A DNA stretch of 64,000 nt from Capra hircus. Its lineage: Eukaryota; Chordata; Mammalia; Artiodactyla; Bovidae. Below, piece after piece: positions 32,386 through 45,313 of the stretch (the first letter of the stretch is position 1; the number at the start of each line of letters is the position of its first letter). Where the stretch lies: positions 42,660,271 through 42,724,270 of the forward strand of contig NC_030827.1 of the NCBI RefSeq assembly GCF_001704415.2, given 5' to 3'. The position numbers were made by a program, and so were the translations under genes. The notes under the pieces were generated by a model. The model worked only from the letters and a program-made list of their open reading frames with translations. It was not told where the DNA came from and ran no database searches.

Positions 32386-32726
32386 GCAGGATCTGAAGGT
32401 AGCTGGATGGGAAGACGGGCAGAGATTTCTTAAGATGAAAGAAGGCCGTGCATGTTGCGAGACTGACAGCATTGAATCAGTGTAAGGGAAGATGTCGACT
32501 TTACTGGAGAGAGAAGCTAAAATGGCCAAGCCATGGGCCTAAGACAACAAAAGGTTATGATATATAGATCACGGGTGGAAGGACCCACATTATATCAAGA
32601 CATATTTATTTCATGGTAAGGAAGAAAAGGAAGATGTAAGCGTGTTCATCAGTTTGGAGGTTGGAATGGTATATATTTCTAGTGGTTCATCTGTTTGTTG
32701 GAGGGGACAGGGCTGTGGTGCAGAGT
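32386..32726. other. unassigned sequence
   Basis: About 340 bases, possibly the eroded end of the LTR at first, then nothing recognisable. Confidence 0.35.
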
Positions 32727-32924
32727 TGTTGTTTAGTCTTATTCGTGTCCGACTCTTTGTGACCCCATGGACCGTAGCCTGCTAGGCTCCTCTGTCCATG
32801 AGATTTCTCAGGCAAGAATAATGAAGTGGGTTGTCATTTCCTCCTCCAGGGAATCTTTCCAATCGAACTTGTGTCTCCTGCATTGGCAGGTGGATTCTTT
32901 ACCATTAAGCCAGCAGGGAAGCCC
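32727..32924 (-). mobile_element. Bov-tA SINE, antisense
   Basis: Antisense body ('ttattcgtgtccgactcttt') and tRNA head ending 'gccagcagggaagccc'. The B-box region ('ccaatcgaacttgtg') is diverged by a small deletion. Confidence 0.88.
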
Positions 32925-33599
32925 AGAGAAGCTACAGTAATAAATTTAGATTCAGAAAAATATTTTTGTCAGGGGTAAGTTTTTGGAATATATCCATAAG
33001 TCTATTCTATCCCATGGTTGATTATGTTTGGCTGAGATTTCTAAGTACTTTGTCATAAGAAGTTACTATTTGAATAACTGAATTATTATGTAAGAGAAGG
33101 CTTGGCCTTCACGGATATAAACAAGTTCATAAAGATATTTGATTAAAGCACTTGACCTCTTGTAACATCCTAAAACATCTCCCCAAAAATGGCAGTGCCA
33201 ACACATAGTCAGTTGGATTATTATTATTATTTTTCCCAATGTGTCTTTTTTTCAGTCTTCATGAAGAAAACAAAACAGATGCAAGAGAGAAAGGCAGATA
33301 TGTGAGACAGCAATAGTAGCACATTATTTAGACAGTCTGCAACAGTACAAAGTTTAGATCAGTGCCTTCAGCATTCTGGGTGTTCTGCAGTGGTGGCAGA
33401 TTTTCCATATGAGGGGAAACAGAAAGGAAGAAGAGGGGCTGTGCGGACTGGGAAAGAAATTGCTTTTTTCCAATGGATTGACTCTGTCCACTAACTAGCT
33501 AGGGATTCTAAGAACAAGATTCACTCTCACTGATTCGTTTTTCTAAGCTAAAGTCAGCTAGGAGCCTAATCTTTGAATGCCTTGGAGTGTCATTATCTT
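32925..33599. other. unassigned sequence
   Basis: About 675 bases with no gene or repeat recognised. Confidence 0.4.
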
Positions 33600-33745
33600 T
33601 TTATATACTAAATATCAAAACTTCAAATGTGTATTATTCCCATTTTCTAGATAAGAAATGGAGGCTCTGGTAAAACACAACTACAAGGTCAAACAGCTTG
33701 GTCCTGAACCTAGGTCTATCTGAATTCAGTCTATTTTCCATAAAA
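33600..33745 (-). mobile_element. MIR SINE fragment, antisense
   Basis: Reverse complement of the MIR core: 'attcccattttctagataag', 'caaggtcaaacagcttggtc', 'ctgaacctaggtctatctga'. This matches the usual antisense reading of a mammal-wide SINE. Confidence 0.7.
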
Positions 33746-34234
33746 CTCACTAATCTTCCACATACTCTTCTGCCCAGAAATCTTACAAAAGTATAAAGGA
33801 TTAAGGAAGAAGACTTCTTATGTTGGTGACACTTTCTTCAGTCCCTACTTTTCTCTTTATCCATTCTTCTTTTGCAGTTCAATAAATGGGTTCCTTGGCT
33901 CACTTCTATTTTCATCAGATCCTCTACCACTCTCTTTCCTAATTCTCCTTCCCTCATTCCCTACCTTTAAAATATCAGGGGATTCTGAGATAGTAGCAGG
34001 CAATGGTCATCAAACTGCAAGCTTAGTATTAAGGGAAGAATTGTATTAGAGTAAAAAATCGTGTCACAGAATGAGTTCCTTTTTTTCACTGACCCCATTA
34101 TCCGGTAAATTACTCTGCTTCATCCATATCCTTAGCTGTAAATGGACAGGCAATATTTCATAGGTTGTTTAAGCTAAAAATCTCGCTGGGTCCATCTGCT
34201 ATGTAGAACCAATTTCTATCAAGAAATCTAAAAA
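33746..34234. other. unassigned sequence
   Basis: About 490 bases; a C/T-rich part (33830-33970) could be old L2 but the match is too weak to call. Confidence 0.3.
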
Positions 34235-34345
34235 TCTGCAGCTGGAAGGGACTTGAAGATCACCTAATCATACTACGTCATTTTAGAACTGGGAAATTGG
34301 GTCTCCGTAAGAATAATTGCTTTCCCCAAGGTTACCAGGAGGAGC
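34235..34345 (-). mobile_element. old MIR-like SINE fragment
   Basis: Contains 'ggaagggacttgaagatcac', 'tcattttagaactgggaaat' and 'ttccccaaggttaccaggag', a series seen in old tRNA-derived mammalian SINEs of the MIR type, read antisense. Exact family uncertain. Confidence 0.45.
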
Positions 34346-34544
34346 AGATTCATACCTGCCCAATGGAGGGCTTCAAACAAATGAGAGTCTTTGGCCTGAA
34401 GCATCAACATCTGATCAATTATTTAGCTAAAAAGGCTTTGTATATATTGTAATGGGATGCATGGTTAAGTCCATGCATCCTAGGAATAGGGAAGATGTAA
34501 GGTTAAATCACAACTCTGCTGCCTCTTGTGAGAAACTGTTTTGC

Positions 34545-34672
34545 TCTATGCGCTCTATAAAGGCAGTGGACATGCATTTTTTTGTGATCATAGTCTCCCC
34601 TGCATCTAGCATGATACTGCTAAGTTAGGAGTACTTTGACTTTATTTATTTGAATGAATGAATATCTTTTAT
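34545..34672 (+). mobile_element. L2 LINE 3' terminus
   Basis: Decayed L2 end: 'gctctataaaggcagtggac', 'gtctcccctgcatctagcat', and the terminal repeat 'ttgaatgaatgaat'. Confidence 0.55.
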
Positions 34673-34868
34673 ATGGTTGGAAGGTTTCAAAGAGAATTTA
34701 GCACAATGGACCTATAAGAAGCTCTATGCTTAGTTATTATTATTGCTAAAAGCAAAGCTGAGTATCCCTTTGCTTCACAGTTCAAATTTCTGAATAGCAA
34801 GAATCCTTCTGATTATGTTCAGCAAGTTCTTTCATCTTGAAGGCTTTCCTTAGAGCCAAAAAATGTTT

Positions 34869-35060
34869 GAAAAGTGAAAGTGTTAGTCCCTCAGTTGCGA
34901 CCCGATGGGCTGTAGCCTGCCAGCATCCTCTGTCCATGGAATTCTCCAGGCAAGAATACTGGAGTAGGTAGCCTTTCTGTTCTCCAGGGGATCTTCCTGA
35001 CCCAGGGGTCAAACCAAGGTCTCCTGCATTGCAGGCAGATTCTTTACCATCTGAGTCACC
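34869..35060 (-). mobile_element. Bov-tA SINE, antisense (first of a tandem pair)
   Basis: Antisense body ('tgttagtccctcagttgcga', 'atactggagtaggtagcc') and tRNA head ending 'ctgagtcacc'. The next SINE begins directly after it, with no intervening unique sequence. Confidence 0.88.
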
Positions 35061-35236
35061 GTGGACTGTAGGCCACCAGGGTCTTCTGTCCGTGGGATTC
35101 TCCAGGCAAGAATACTGGCGTGGGTTGCCATGCCATCCCTCAGGGGATCTTCTCAGCCCAGAGACTGAACTCATGTATCTTGCATTTCCTGCCTTGACTG
35201 GCATGTTCTTTACCACTAGCACCACCTGGGAAGCCC
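35061..35236 (-). mobile_element. Bov-tA SINE, antisense (second of a tandem pair)
   Basis: Begins within a BovA body ('gtggactgtaggccaccagg'), so its 3' end is shortened, and runs to a full tRNA head ending 'caccacctgggaagccc'. Head-to-tail arrangement with the preceding copy. Confidence 0.85.
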
Positions 35237-36960
35237 TAAAGAAAGTTTATGGGGTGCTTAGAAACAATTGACAGGCATAAAAAGACAAAGGGATAGACAG
35301 TGCATTTATTGCAGCATAAATTAGTAAAGATGATACAAAGGAAAGTGAGAATAAGCCTCTGTGTGTTGGGAGGTTGTGGAGAGAAAGGCAGTATTAACAT
35401 TTCAAAGATATGGCACTGTTTATGCCATGTTTTCCCATGGCTCTTTCTCCTCTTAGTGCTGAGCAGGTATAACCCTGTATCAACACTAATTGTTGGCACC
35501 TTAGTTTTCTTCAGTTCTTTGGAAATTTCTAGTGAAACCACAAATTTTAACTAAATTTAAGGGACTCTTTTTCTTTACAGAAAAGTGGAACCCCCTAGTT
35601 TTGGAAAATAAAATAAAGTCTATTCCATGAATATCCAAATCTAGATAGGGATGCGTTGTCACATTGGAGTGGCTACTAAGAATCACTGCAAATTTTCAGG
35701 GCATACATAAATAACAAATAATAGTAGCTTGGTAAAGGATTGTGAAATTGTAGCTCTTAATCATAAATGTAATGACTGTCATGTCTTTATTTAGTATTTA
35801 TATTACTACAAGGCTAAAGTGGTTTTGAACAAGTTCTTTAAAAAATTAGTCATAATTTCTCAAAATGTATTGATTCCAGCAGATGATTGTTCTGCATTTT
35901 GTTTCTCAGTGAAGCAGCAAATTAATATTGGTTTCTATAAGGATTTGGATCATATTTAGTTTTAGAAAAATAGTGACATGATTTCAATGGCTTGTGAATT
36001 TCTGTTTTCCTTATAAGCTAAACCATTAATATGGCCATTTGCAAAGTTATACAGAGATCTTTGAAATATTGCTCTTGGAAGAGAATCTCCACTTGGGACA
36101 ATGTTTTTTTAAATCCATTGCTTGTAAGTAGCTGTAAAGAAAATATCTGGGGTCAAGAACAAGTAAATCCTATACAACAGTACCGTCTGTCAAAAAATCA
36201 GGGCATCTGGAATCCTTATCTAAGTATCAGAGATGCCTATTGCTACTTGACCCACTTTTTTCCCTGTGTGTAAAAGAATTCACATTTGTTTCACTGATAT
36301 GAAAAGGAAGCAGGCTACAAAATTTTATTTTGAAATGTCTTAAAGTAATCAAGAAATCCATTTTTAGATGTCAAAATTTATTAGGAATATATAACCCTGT
36401 ACAGGTAATTCGAATTGTAACTATACATATGGACGACAGCCTTACTAAATTGGATTTTAAATGGATGGGGACACATGATAGCATCTGACATACAGAATTT
36501 CTCATTTCAACAGAATTTGTAAAATCTGCATCAGCCAAGGTGAAACTCACATGGGCTGTTGAGCCGTTGATTAAGATATGAAAAAGTTTCTTTATCACAC
36601 AAACATTTTTCCAAGGGCTTACTCATCTATAACTTAGTTTATAACATATCCAATTATATTTTAGTGATATCATTTTTGAAAATTAATAATGAATCTTATT
36701 TTTCCTAAGTTGCACCTTTCTAATAGTACAAGTTTTTTTTTTTTTTAATGATTTTGATTTTTAAGTTCAAGAAATGCATATTCACATTAGAAGTCAGCTT
36801 CAGTGATGTAGGAGAGGTATGTCTTGGGAGCAGAGTTTTAGCACTAAGTGGACCCATCTCTGATAAGCTAATTTAGAGAGAAAATCGACCAGAGGATCTC
36901 AATCATGGCCATGTAAATCTGGGAAGAGGAAATACATTAAGCCTGGTTTGTTTCTTCAGT
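35237..36960. other. unassigned AT-rich sequence
   Basis: About 1.7 kb with no gene or repeat recognised except a 14-base T-run at 36733-36746. Frames up to about 100 codons show no motif. Confidence 0.4.
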
Positions 36961-37418
36961 GTTCAGTTCAGTTCAGTTCAGTTGCTCAGTCGTGTCCGAC
37001 TCTTTGTGACCCCATGAACTGCAGCACACCAGGCCTCCCTGTCCATCACCAACTCCCGGAGTTTACCCAAACTCATGTCCATTGAGTCGGTGATGCCATC
37101 TAACCATCTCATCCTCTGTCGTCCCCTCCTCCTCCTGCCTTCAGTCTTTCCCAACATCAGGGTCCTTTCAAATGACTCAGCTCTTCGCATCAGGTGGCCA
37201 AAATATTGGAGTTTCAGCTTCAACATTAGTCCTTCCAATGAACATCCAGGACTGATTTTCTTTAGGATGGACTGGTTGGATCTCCTTGAAGTCCAAGGAA
37301 CTCTCCAGAGTCTTCTCCAACACCACAGTTCAAACGCATCAATTCTTCTGCACTCAGCTTTCTTTATAGTCCAACTCTCATATCCACACATGACTACTGG
37401 AAAAACCATAGCCTGGAC
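36961..37418 (-). mobile_element. BovB 3' end, antisense
   Basis: Begins with the tail repeat 'gttcagttcagttcagttca' and covers the BovB C-terminal coding region. The minus strand stays open for 150 codons (36978-37430): VVMCGYESWTIKKAECRRI, FGHLMRRAESFERTLMLGKT, GRRRRGRQRMRWLDGITDSM, ending SRTRLSN. It is the best-preserved BovB C-terminal frame here but has no RT. Confidence 0.92.
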
Positions 37419-38591
37419 AATATGGTGCAAGTCAAAGAAACAGAAGTCACCAGGAAATAAACTATTGCATTCCTCTTTTGTACATTCTCCTTCTCCTCTA
37501 ACGGTTAATTCCTTCTGTGGCCAACAGCATGAGGTGCTCCATTCCTCAGAACCATTTTCTGGGTCTTACCTTTCTGAAAACCTATTGACTGTGGGGGAGA
37601 CCTGCCAGGAATCCTAGCTAACTATGATCCCCCAGTTTCAAATGGACATGCAGCATTAAAGGGTTCAAGGACTGTCCCCAGTGACATTGATGAGACCAAA
37701 AAAGAAGGCCAGGCCCATACTCCAGAGCAGTTGTTTGTAAATGATGCCCTGAGCTCCTAGGTTGCCCCCTTGGTTTAGCTGGCATTCCATAAGAAGTGAC
37801 TTACTACTCTCCAGAGTCTGCCTGCTGCTGTCAAAGAGGTTCTGAGACTTACCATTCAACCAGTAAAATTAAAAATGCTCACTTGGTCAGTGGAGATATT
37901 TGATCTTTTAGAGTTTCAGTATCTACATGAAATGTTTGACATAGTAACATTGATCATTTTCACTGAAATACTTAAATATAAGCAACATCTTTAGGGCTTA
38001 CAAGTATAGTTTCCTGATGTTAACTATACTTGTAAAGAATTAAACATTAAATAACCCATTTTTAAGAGTTGATAAACTGAGGCAAAGGAGAAAAAATGCA
38101 TCATAATTCAATAGAATTAAAAAAAAAACTCTCAGAAGCTTCATTCATATATTGATGTCCATTTGGGCAGAATATATTTTATGGTGTCATTATAAGTCCA
38201 GTGTGTAAGTCTGTCTTTACAGATAAATGTCACATTAACACTGACCTACATTTCTTTTTGAATGGAAATCGCACTGGCCAATCTTCTGTTTTGAGTGCAC
38301 CAAATCAGAACCTCGATTAAAGTAACTGGTTTAGTAAGGGGCCACATTTTAAATCCACATTTTCTGGCATGTATGGATTTGTTAGATGGTGGGTATTGAT
38401 AGTTAACAAAGGAGACCCACTATATTTCTCAGTTGAATCAGTACCTACTTGCCCCCAGGACTGCCATTTTCTGTGAAATATTGCAGTGTACATACTGTAT
38501 TATATGTGATATACCTAACATCCCTTATTTCTGCTGCATCATCAAAAATAAATCATTGTTACTATGAATGTCTTTACAAAGAATTATTCAG
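37419..38591. other. unassigned sequence
   Basis: About 1.2 kb with no gene or repeat recognised. Confidence 0.4.
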
Positions 38592-39071
38592 TTGCTGTTG
38601 TTTAGTCACTAAGTCATGTCTGACTCTTTTACAACCTCATGGACTGGAGCCTGCCATGGAGCTCCTCTCTGTCCATGGAATTTCCCAGGCAAGATTATTG
38701 GAGTGAGCTACCATTTCTTTCTTCATGGATCAAACTCGCTTCTCCTGCTCTGGCAGGCAGATTCTTTACCACTGACCCCTATGCTGCTGCTGCTGCTGCT
38801 GCAAGTCGCTTCAGTCGTGTCCAACTCTGCGAGACCATGGACGGAAGCCCACCAGGCTCCCCCGGCCCTGGGATTTTCCAGGCAAGAACACTGGAGTGGA
38901 GTGCCATTTCCTTCTCCAATGCGTGAAAGTGAAGTTGCTCAGTCGTGTCCAACTCTTAGCGACCCCATGGACTGCAGCCTACCAGGCTCCTGCGTCCATG
39001 GGATTTTCCAGGCAAGAGTACTGGAGTGGGGTGCCATTGCCTTCTCCGACTGACCCCCATAGGAAGCCCCA
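38592..39071 (-). mobile_element. older Bov-tA SINE, antisense, split by a Bov-A2
   Basis: The left part (38592-38782) runs from the BovA end 'gttgctgttgtttagtcact' to 'attctttaccactgacccc' in the tRNA head. The head's last bases resume at 39049-39071 ('actgacccccataggaagcc'). The gap is filled by the Bov-A2 listed next. Confidence 0.9.
38783..39048 (-). mobile_element. Bov-A2 SINE nested in a Bov-tA
   Basis: Antisense BovA dimer beginning with a (CTG)n end ('gctgctgctgctgctgctgc') and ending 'gtgccattgccttctcc'. The duplication ACTGACCCCYAT flanks it (38771-38782 and 39049-39060, one mismatch), proving it landed inside the older SINE. Confidence 0.93.
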
Positions 39072-40365
39072 AGTTATCCACTAGAAGCCTATTAAAAAGA
39101 AAAATGAATATTAATATATACTTTTTCTCGGTTTGTAATCCTCATATCTTTGAATGTGGCACCTTTTCATCAATCCTGTCACCAATATATGCGAAGCATG
39201 CATGTACAACCTGTAATGATTCAGCTTATAGAGGAAACAGTAACGGTGATTACATTTAGCTTGTAGAAGTACTCATTACTCTGCTTTCTCTAAAAAGATC
39301 ATATGTCATACCGTGATTGTATTGCATAATTAATACATTTATGTTTGTAAATACAGTCAAAACCTAAAAGCAAACCTTCATCAATGTGATTGTGCAAGTT
39401 GGCAGCCTTCCCTACATTAAGCAGAACATTTTCATCCTGGGACTAGCGGACTGTCTCTTGATTTGAGTGAGTCAGCTGACATATATATGTGTGTAGAATT
39501 GTACCCACCTGACAAAATATTGACCATGTCTTCTGCAAGAGCCTTTCATTCCGAATATTTACTGAATGCCAGGCACTATATAGCAGAGTATAAGACAAAT
39601 GAAGTCTCTATTTGGTGTTTTCATAAGCCTAGCAGAGGGACATGTGGAAGAGAAATAGATACAACTAATATTGAATAAAGTGACAAGTGCTAAGAATGAA
39701 TAAGTAGAGACTGTGATGGAGAGTCAGTCACAAGGGGACTTCTTTTGCATAGAAGGAAGAGCAGGGTGTAGGGTGATAGCAGAGAAGCAGTCTCTGCCCT
39801 CAAATTGCTGATGGCCCTGGGGTGGCTGAGATGTGTCCACTGCGAGTCATTACTCACTGGTGTGCTATTTCTCAAATAGGATTCCTTATCCTTATTTGGC
39901 AAGAGAGATGTTAATGGGTATTTTATGAAAACAATGAAATGTTCTGTGGTCAAATGTATTTAGAGAGTTATGCATAGCAGTTTAGCTCCTTCTGGAAATT
40001 CACAGATCATGGCATAATATAGCATAGGCTCTGAGAAGTCTGACAGGAATAAAAAAATATAGAAATCTGCTTAATCCTACATATCAAAAATATTTTTGAC
40101 TTTGGATTTTGACTCCAGTTTAGTAAGTGCTTTTCGATGCAATGAATTTGAATGATATCAAAAGTGCATAAGTGTCATGAGGTTTGGCAGCATCAGATAA
40201 ACCACAGTATTTTGTGAATAAAAATAATAGTTATGGAAAGTTTGGAGATCATCACACTTTGCTGATGGCCGTCATTGTCCAGTGATCCTCAGAACTGACT
40301 TCCTAGTGGAAATGATTTTGGAATAGTATGTAGTTTGACTTATTAGAGATTTTAATGTATATATT
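39072..40365. other. unassigned sequence with a possible ancient repeat
   Basis: No gene recognised. The stretch 39550-39600 ('tactgaatgccaggcactat') resembles a mammal-wide repeat of unknown assignment. The rest is unassigned. Confidence 0.35.
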
Positions 40366-40938
40366 GTTGTTCCGTTGCTCAGTTGTGGCTGTTTGCAACC
40401 CCCTGGACTGCAGCACACCAGGCCTCCCTTTCCCTCACCATCTCCTGGAGCTTGCTGAAACTCATGTCCGTTGAGTCAGTAATGTCATCCAACCATCTCA
40501 TCCTCTGTCATCCCCTTCTCCTCCTGCCTTCAATCTTTCCCAGCATCAGGGTCTTTTCTAATGAGTTGGCTCTTCGATTCAGTTGGCCAAAGTATTAGAG
40601 ATTCTGCCTCAGCATCAGTCTCTCCAATGAATATTCAGGGTTGATTTCCTTTAGGATTGAATGGTTTGATCTCCTTGCTGTCCAATAGACTCTCAAGAGT
40701 CTTCTCCAACAGCATCAATTTTTCAGCACTCAGCCTTCTTTATGGTCCAACTTTCACACCCATACACAACTACTGGAAAAACCTTAGCTTTGACTAGATG
40801 GACCTTTGTTACCAAAGTAATGTCTCTGCTTTTTAATATGCTGTCTAGGTTGGTCATAGCTTTTCTTCCAAGGAGAAAGTGTTTTTAACTTCTTGACTGT
40901 AGTCACCATCTGCAGTGATTTTGGAACTCAAGAAAATT
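40366..40938 (-). mobile_element. BovB 3' part, antisense
   Basis: Antisense BovB from 'gttccgttgctcagttgtgg' through the C-terminal domain to the KITADG-coding region ('agtcaccatctgcagtgatt'). The coding frame is broken by several changes. 5'-truncated near 40938. Confidence 0.9.
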
Positions 40939-42106
40939 GCCAGTCTCCTAAAAGTGGGATCTTGTTTCCATTTTGGCTGCTCCAGGACTATTGTAAAGAT
41001 AGAATGTGTTAATGATATGTAACAAGTAAGTCCAGTCCATGAAATTCTTTTCTTTTGATTCTTTGTAGTTTTGAACATAGAAAGTCTTTATTAGTCAGTT
41101 GGTACACACATACACACTTGATATTTCAAGATAATTTGAAGAGGTGTCAGCAGAGTTTAAAGGAATCAATAGGAGATTGAAATACTCTAACCAAATTAGG
41201 AAAAAGATCCTTCCCATCGCTAGTCCTAAACCAAAATGTATAGCTTTATGGAGAAAGTGGTCTTGGATGAATGGTGCCCTTTACCACTGGGAATCCCTTA
41301 ACTCATAAACATCTGGCAGAAAGTTCTGGATGGATAAATAGCCTGGTTCATACTCATCCTGCCCTCAAATTGCCTACTTGTGCCTCCTATTGCCTAAAAA
41401 GAGCTAGAAGAAAAAGGGCAAAGGGGTCCAGTTGATGACTTTCATTTAGGTCAGTTCTAAGATCAGGAAAGGGTGAAGAAAGTGATATTGATTAAATTGA
41501 ATAAATTGATTTTCAGAGGAAAACTGTATTCAGCACAAGACCATTTTTATGTTTTCTGTGACAGAAAGATAGACTCATTTTATCTATTTCCATCCCTTGT
41601 TAAACACAAGAAGTGTTCCCAGCCTTCAATAAAGCCAGCCTGACTGCACTAAGTATTAACTTGACTGAGCTTTGATTATCTTGATATTTAGGCTAATGCC
41701 CAGGCCATGAAGAATCTGCTACAACCTTGCGTTCAGTGTGAAATCATTGTGCTGTGTTATATTCTAGATTTCTCTTACCACTATACAGTGGGCCTTCCAC
41801 TTCACTGTGTTTCTTAAAGTCGAAGTAGTGACTACTCTGCCTCCCTGCTGCATTGAAAAGCGAACTGTAAACAAGGTGTCTGGGTAATCAGCCAGAATTC
41901 TTGCTTCCCATCCAGTTCCTCTTGCTTCTTAACTCTTGAAGGAGGACCCTACCAGAGCTCTGCCTAGATCACCTTGGATGCTTTTTCACCAGTTCTTCTT
42001 GTCCACCTCCCACCATTGGATACCATGTTTTTTGCTTCTCATGACCTGTACCTGCAATTCCACCCAGGTGGCTGTTGTTAGGTACTGGCACTACTTTGCT
42101 GTGGGT
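40939..42106. other. unassigned sequence
   Basis: About 1.2 kb with no gene or repeat recognised. Confidence 0.4.
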
Positions 42107-42505
42107 AGCACTCTTTTACTCAACTCATGCTGCCGTAACAGAATACTTCAGCCTGATTGGCTGAAACAATGGAACTTTATTTGCTCACAGTTCTTGAGGC
42201 TAGAAGTTCAAGATCAAGGCTTAGCATGGTTGTTTTCTGGTGAGAACTTTCTTCCTGGCTTGTAGATGTCTTTCTTTTCTTCCTGTATCCTCACATGGTG
42301 CCAAATGAGGATGGGGGAGAGCAAGTTCTCTGGCCTCCTTTTATTAATCCAGTAATAAAGATCCCATACAGCTTCATCCAAACCTAAATCTGTGGCAAAG
42401 GCCCCTTTACCAAATATCTTCACACTGGGGGCTAGGGCTTCAATAAGAATATGATTTTTTGGCGGGGGGTGGGGGTGCATGATGGGGAACACAAGCTCCC
42501 ATAAC
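42107..42505 (-). mobile_element. MLT1-type LTR (ERVL-MaLR), antisense
   Basis: Reverse complement of an MLT1-type LTR: 'catgctgccgtaacagaata', 'gaactttatttgctcacagt', 'aggctagaagttcaagatca', 'gtatcctcacatggtgccaa', then 'gggctagggcttcaataaga'. Only the LTR is present. Overlapping frames of 109-126 codons are not genes. Confidence 0.75.
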
Positions 42506-43599
42506 CAGCATGGAGATAGAAGTGCCTTGGAGTTTATATCCTTTGGGATAGCATTTGGCCAATGACTGAGCTGTGCCAGAGTTTGAAGTCTCACCCCCTA
42601 AGGTCTTTCTTATGCCAGGACAAAGCCATGAGGCATGATTTACAGTCCATAGGAATAACCAGTGTTAGGTGAAGGAGGCTGAGGATGGGTGTGTTCAGAA
42701 TGAAGGGCAGTGCCTGGGCGGCACTGGGGCCTGGGCACACTGTGTGATCGTACTGTGGGAGGGCCTGTCTTTGAATGTTTAGTTCCTGAGTTGACACGGG
42801 CACAAAGAAGGAGACGGACGAAGAGAAGGAAGGTTGGAAGTCAGCTTTCAAGTCTTAGCTTCCTCACTATTATTCCCAGACATGAGCTTTAGTCAGAGAT
42901 TCTGTCTGAATCAAGGCTTGGTATATCTCTGAATAGAGATTTATCACCCACAGAATAAGTCAATAAGTCTTGGACTATCCATGGTGTTCTTCACTAGTTC
43001 AAGCAGAATATTTTAAAATGGGAGAAAAGTCATTTTAGGACTATTTTTCTTCACAAAACAATCTGTATAAATATATTATATCCAACTGAAATCCTAATTT
43101 ATATACTTAATAAAAATAATTTGACGTGTTGGTGTGGTACCTTCCTGAAGTTGTGGGATTGATTGATTTACTGACAAAGACACAAATTTATATAATCCTA
43201 TATATAAAACATGCTAAGAGTCTGTTAAAAATACGTTTTTATCCACACTAGACCTAATGAATGTGTGTAGAAAAAATACAGTTAATATCTTCGACATTTT
43301 CTACTTAGCACAAGATGACCTGTCTTAAAAAAAAAAAAAAAAACCCAACAAGATGCGTTTATTAATACTCCCATCATTGGTATTGTGATTGGATCAAACT
43401 CAATCTTTGGCTATGCATTATGCATAGTCGATTCTCTAACTTGATAAGCTAAATATGTAAGACTTTAAATGTATGACTTCCACTTGATATAGTAAATCCT
43501 GAAGTCAAATTTCTCCATCATTTTCAAAACAAACATTATCATCTATTTAGATTCCCAGGCTTATAACTTTTGAAAACTGCTATTTCTTCCTGTGGAATA
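42506..43599. other. unassigned sequence
   Basis: About 1.1 kb; only an A-run of 17 at 43327-43343 stands out. No gene recognised. Confidence 0.4.
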
Positions 43600-43752
43600 T
43601 GCACCGCATATCCATCTCCTGCCTGGCTAACTGCTTTAATAAACTTCACCACGTCGGTACCAGGCCGCCCTGAGTCTTCACTGATTCCCCTGCATCTAAC
43701 AGTGCTGGCTCAGTGCACACACTCTGCAAGTACTTGTGGGTTGAATGCTGAA
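43600..43752 (+). mobile_element. possible L2 LINE 3' end
   Basis: The bases 'cccctgcatctaacagtgct', 'ggctcagtgcacacactctg' and 'acttgtgggttgaatgctga' resemble a decayed L2 terminus. The match is weak. Confidence 0.35.
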
Positions 43753-45312
43753 TTGTTCTGTTAATTAAGCAATTCCCCAAGGGATCAGAATTAACTTTTG
43801 ACCAATCTATTCTTTATGGATTTTTCACTTCTAGCTCTAGAAAAAATATGCCCCGTAGATTTGTGAAGAGAAAACTGTCTTTATTTCTCTATGGCAGGTA
43901 GAACTCTCACCTCTTAGGTTTTGCATCTGGTCTCTAGACTAAAGATTTGGAAGCTATATATAATCTTTTTTTCTCCTTTAGCATTAAAATGAGTAGCTTT
44001 CAAGCTACTGGAACAATGGTTTCAAACAATCGAAGGAAACTTTAGCTTAGCCAATGATACACGAAATAGCAAGTAGATTACTACTTTGTCAATCAGTTTT
44101 TATAGCATGAAAATAATATTTGCCTCTTTGCTTTTCATTGAGATGATATGGAAAATAAGGGGGGAAAACTGGTTGTGGATTTCATCTCTGTGAAGCAAAG
44201 CTGCCAGGATGATTTAGGTCCCATGTGGAGCTATTTTAAGCTTTAAATATTTCGACTGAGCCCTTAGCTACCTAATACCCTTTATACTTTAAAGAGCCAC
44301 CCTGCTTCTGCTGCTGGTGTAAAGCACTGGTCAAAGCTTTTATATTTAAAGTGACCACTCTGTATCTGGGGATAGAGAATTCTATATAACCTATATGAAG
44401 CAACTTTGGCTCTCTACCTTCAACAGAGAACCATAAATGTCATACAAAAGCCAAAAAATCCAACCATCTCACTTTTATGCAGTAAAGAACAGCACTAGGG
44501 CTTTTCTCAGAGTTACTGATGCAGAGTCCACTGCCATAGGACATGCCTGTATTCAATCAAAAACTAGCTCAGTCTTTTTGTTTGAAGTTTCTGCTCTCAC
44601 GTTTATAGAAAATTCTGGATTTAAAATGGAGATAGAATGAGAATTATTTATTGAAAGCCAGCAACAGGAACCAGAAATGGCAGGAAGGGCATAGAAATAT
44701 GCTATCAGTTATAAAGTAAAACTTAGATATGCAAGAATCTGTCAAGAACTGTGAAGAGTCAGAGACTTTAATTGCAAGTTAAAAAGTTAGCCTGCCACAG
44801 CTTCATGGATGCTGGCAGAAGACATAGCCTCTTGTTAGAGACACAGGTCTTTACCACTCAGTACAGCAGGTGGCCTGAGCCTCATCTTTGCATTGGTTCC
44901 CTTGTCCATCAGTCCTACAGGGGTGAAGCCTGGGAGAGCTCTGAACAAAGTGGGGTGTGACACGGCTGAGGAACCCTGAGTTTAACAAAACCTTAATATT
45001 ATAAAGGGGGGTAAGCAGAGCTGCCCAACTTTTGCCTTAGGGAGAGATATTGTCTTTATTATTTTGTTCGGGAAACAAACCTGTCCTATGCCCCAGATGG
45101 AGATCTCTCAGTCTTCCAAGGGTATTCACTATACTAGCGTCCTCGATAGTCCAGAACAAAAGCCACTGATACCTCTGCTCAGAAGACCTGCAAAAATGTG
45201 CAAGACCCATGCAGAGCTGCCTCCCCAAAACTGCATGAGGCATTGAACTGGCTCTGCAATGCCCTCAGTTGCCAATATTCCACCCTGCATGGGAGCAACC
45301 CCTCTCCATTGG

Positions 45313-45313
<1 letters not shown>
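43753..45313. other. unassigned sequence
   Basis: About 1.6 kb with no gene or repeat recognised. Frames of 60-68 codons have no motif. Confidence 0.4.

Noticed and set aside
42214..42594. 126-codon minus frame
   Set aside because: It lies mostly inside an MLT1-type LTR, which has no coding function.
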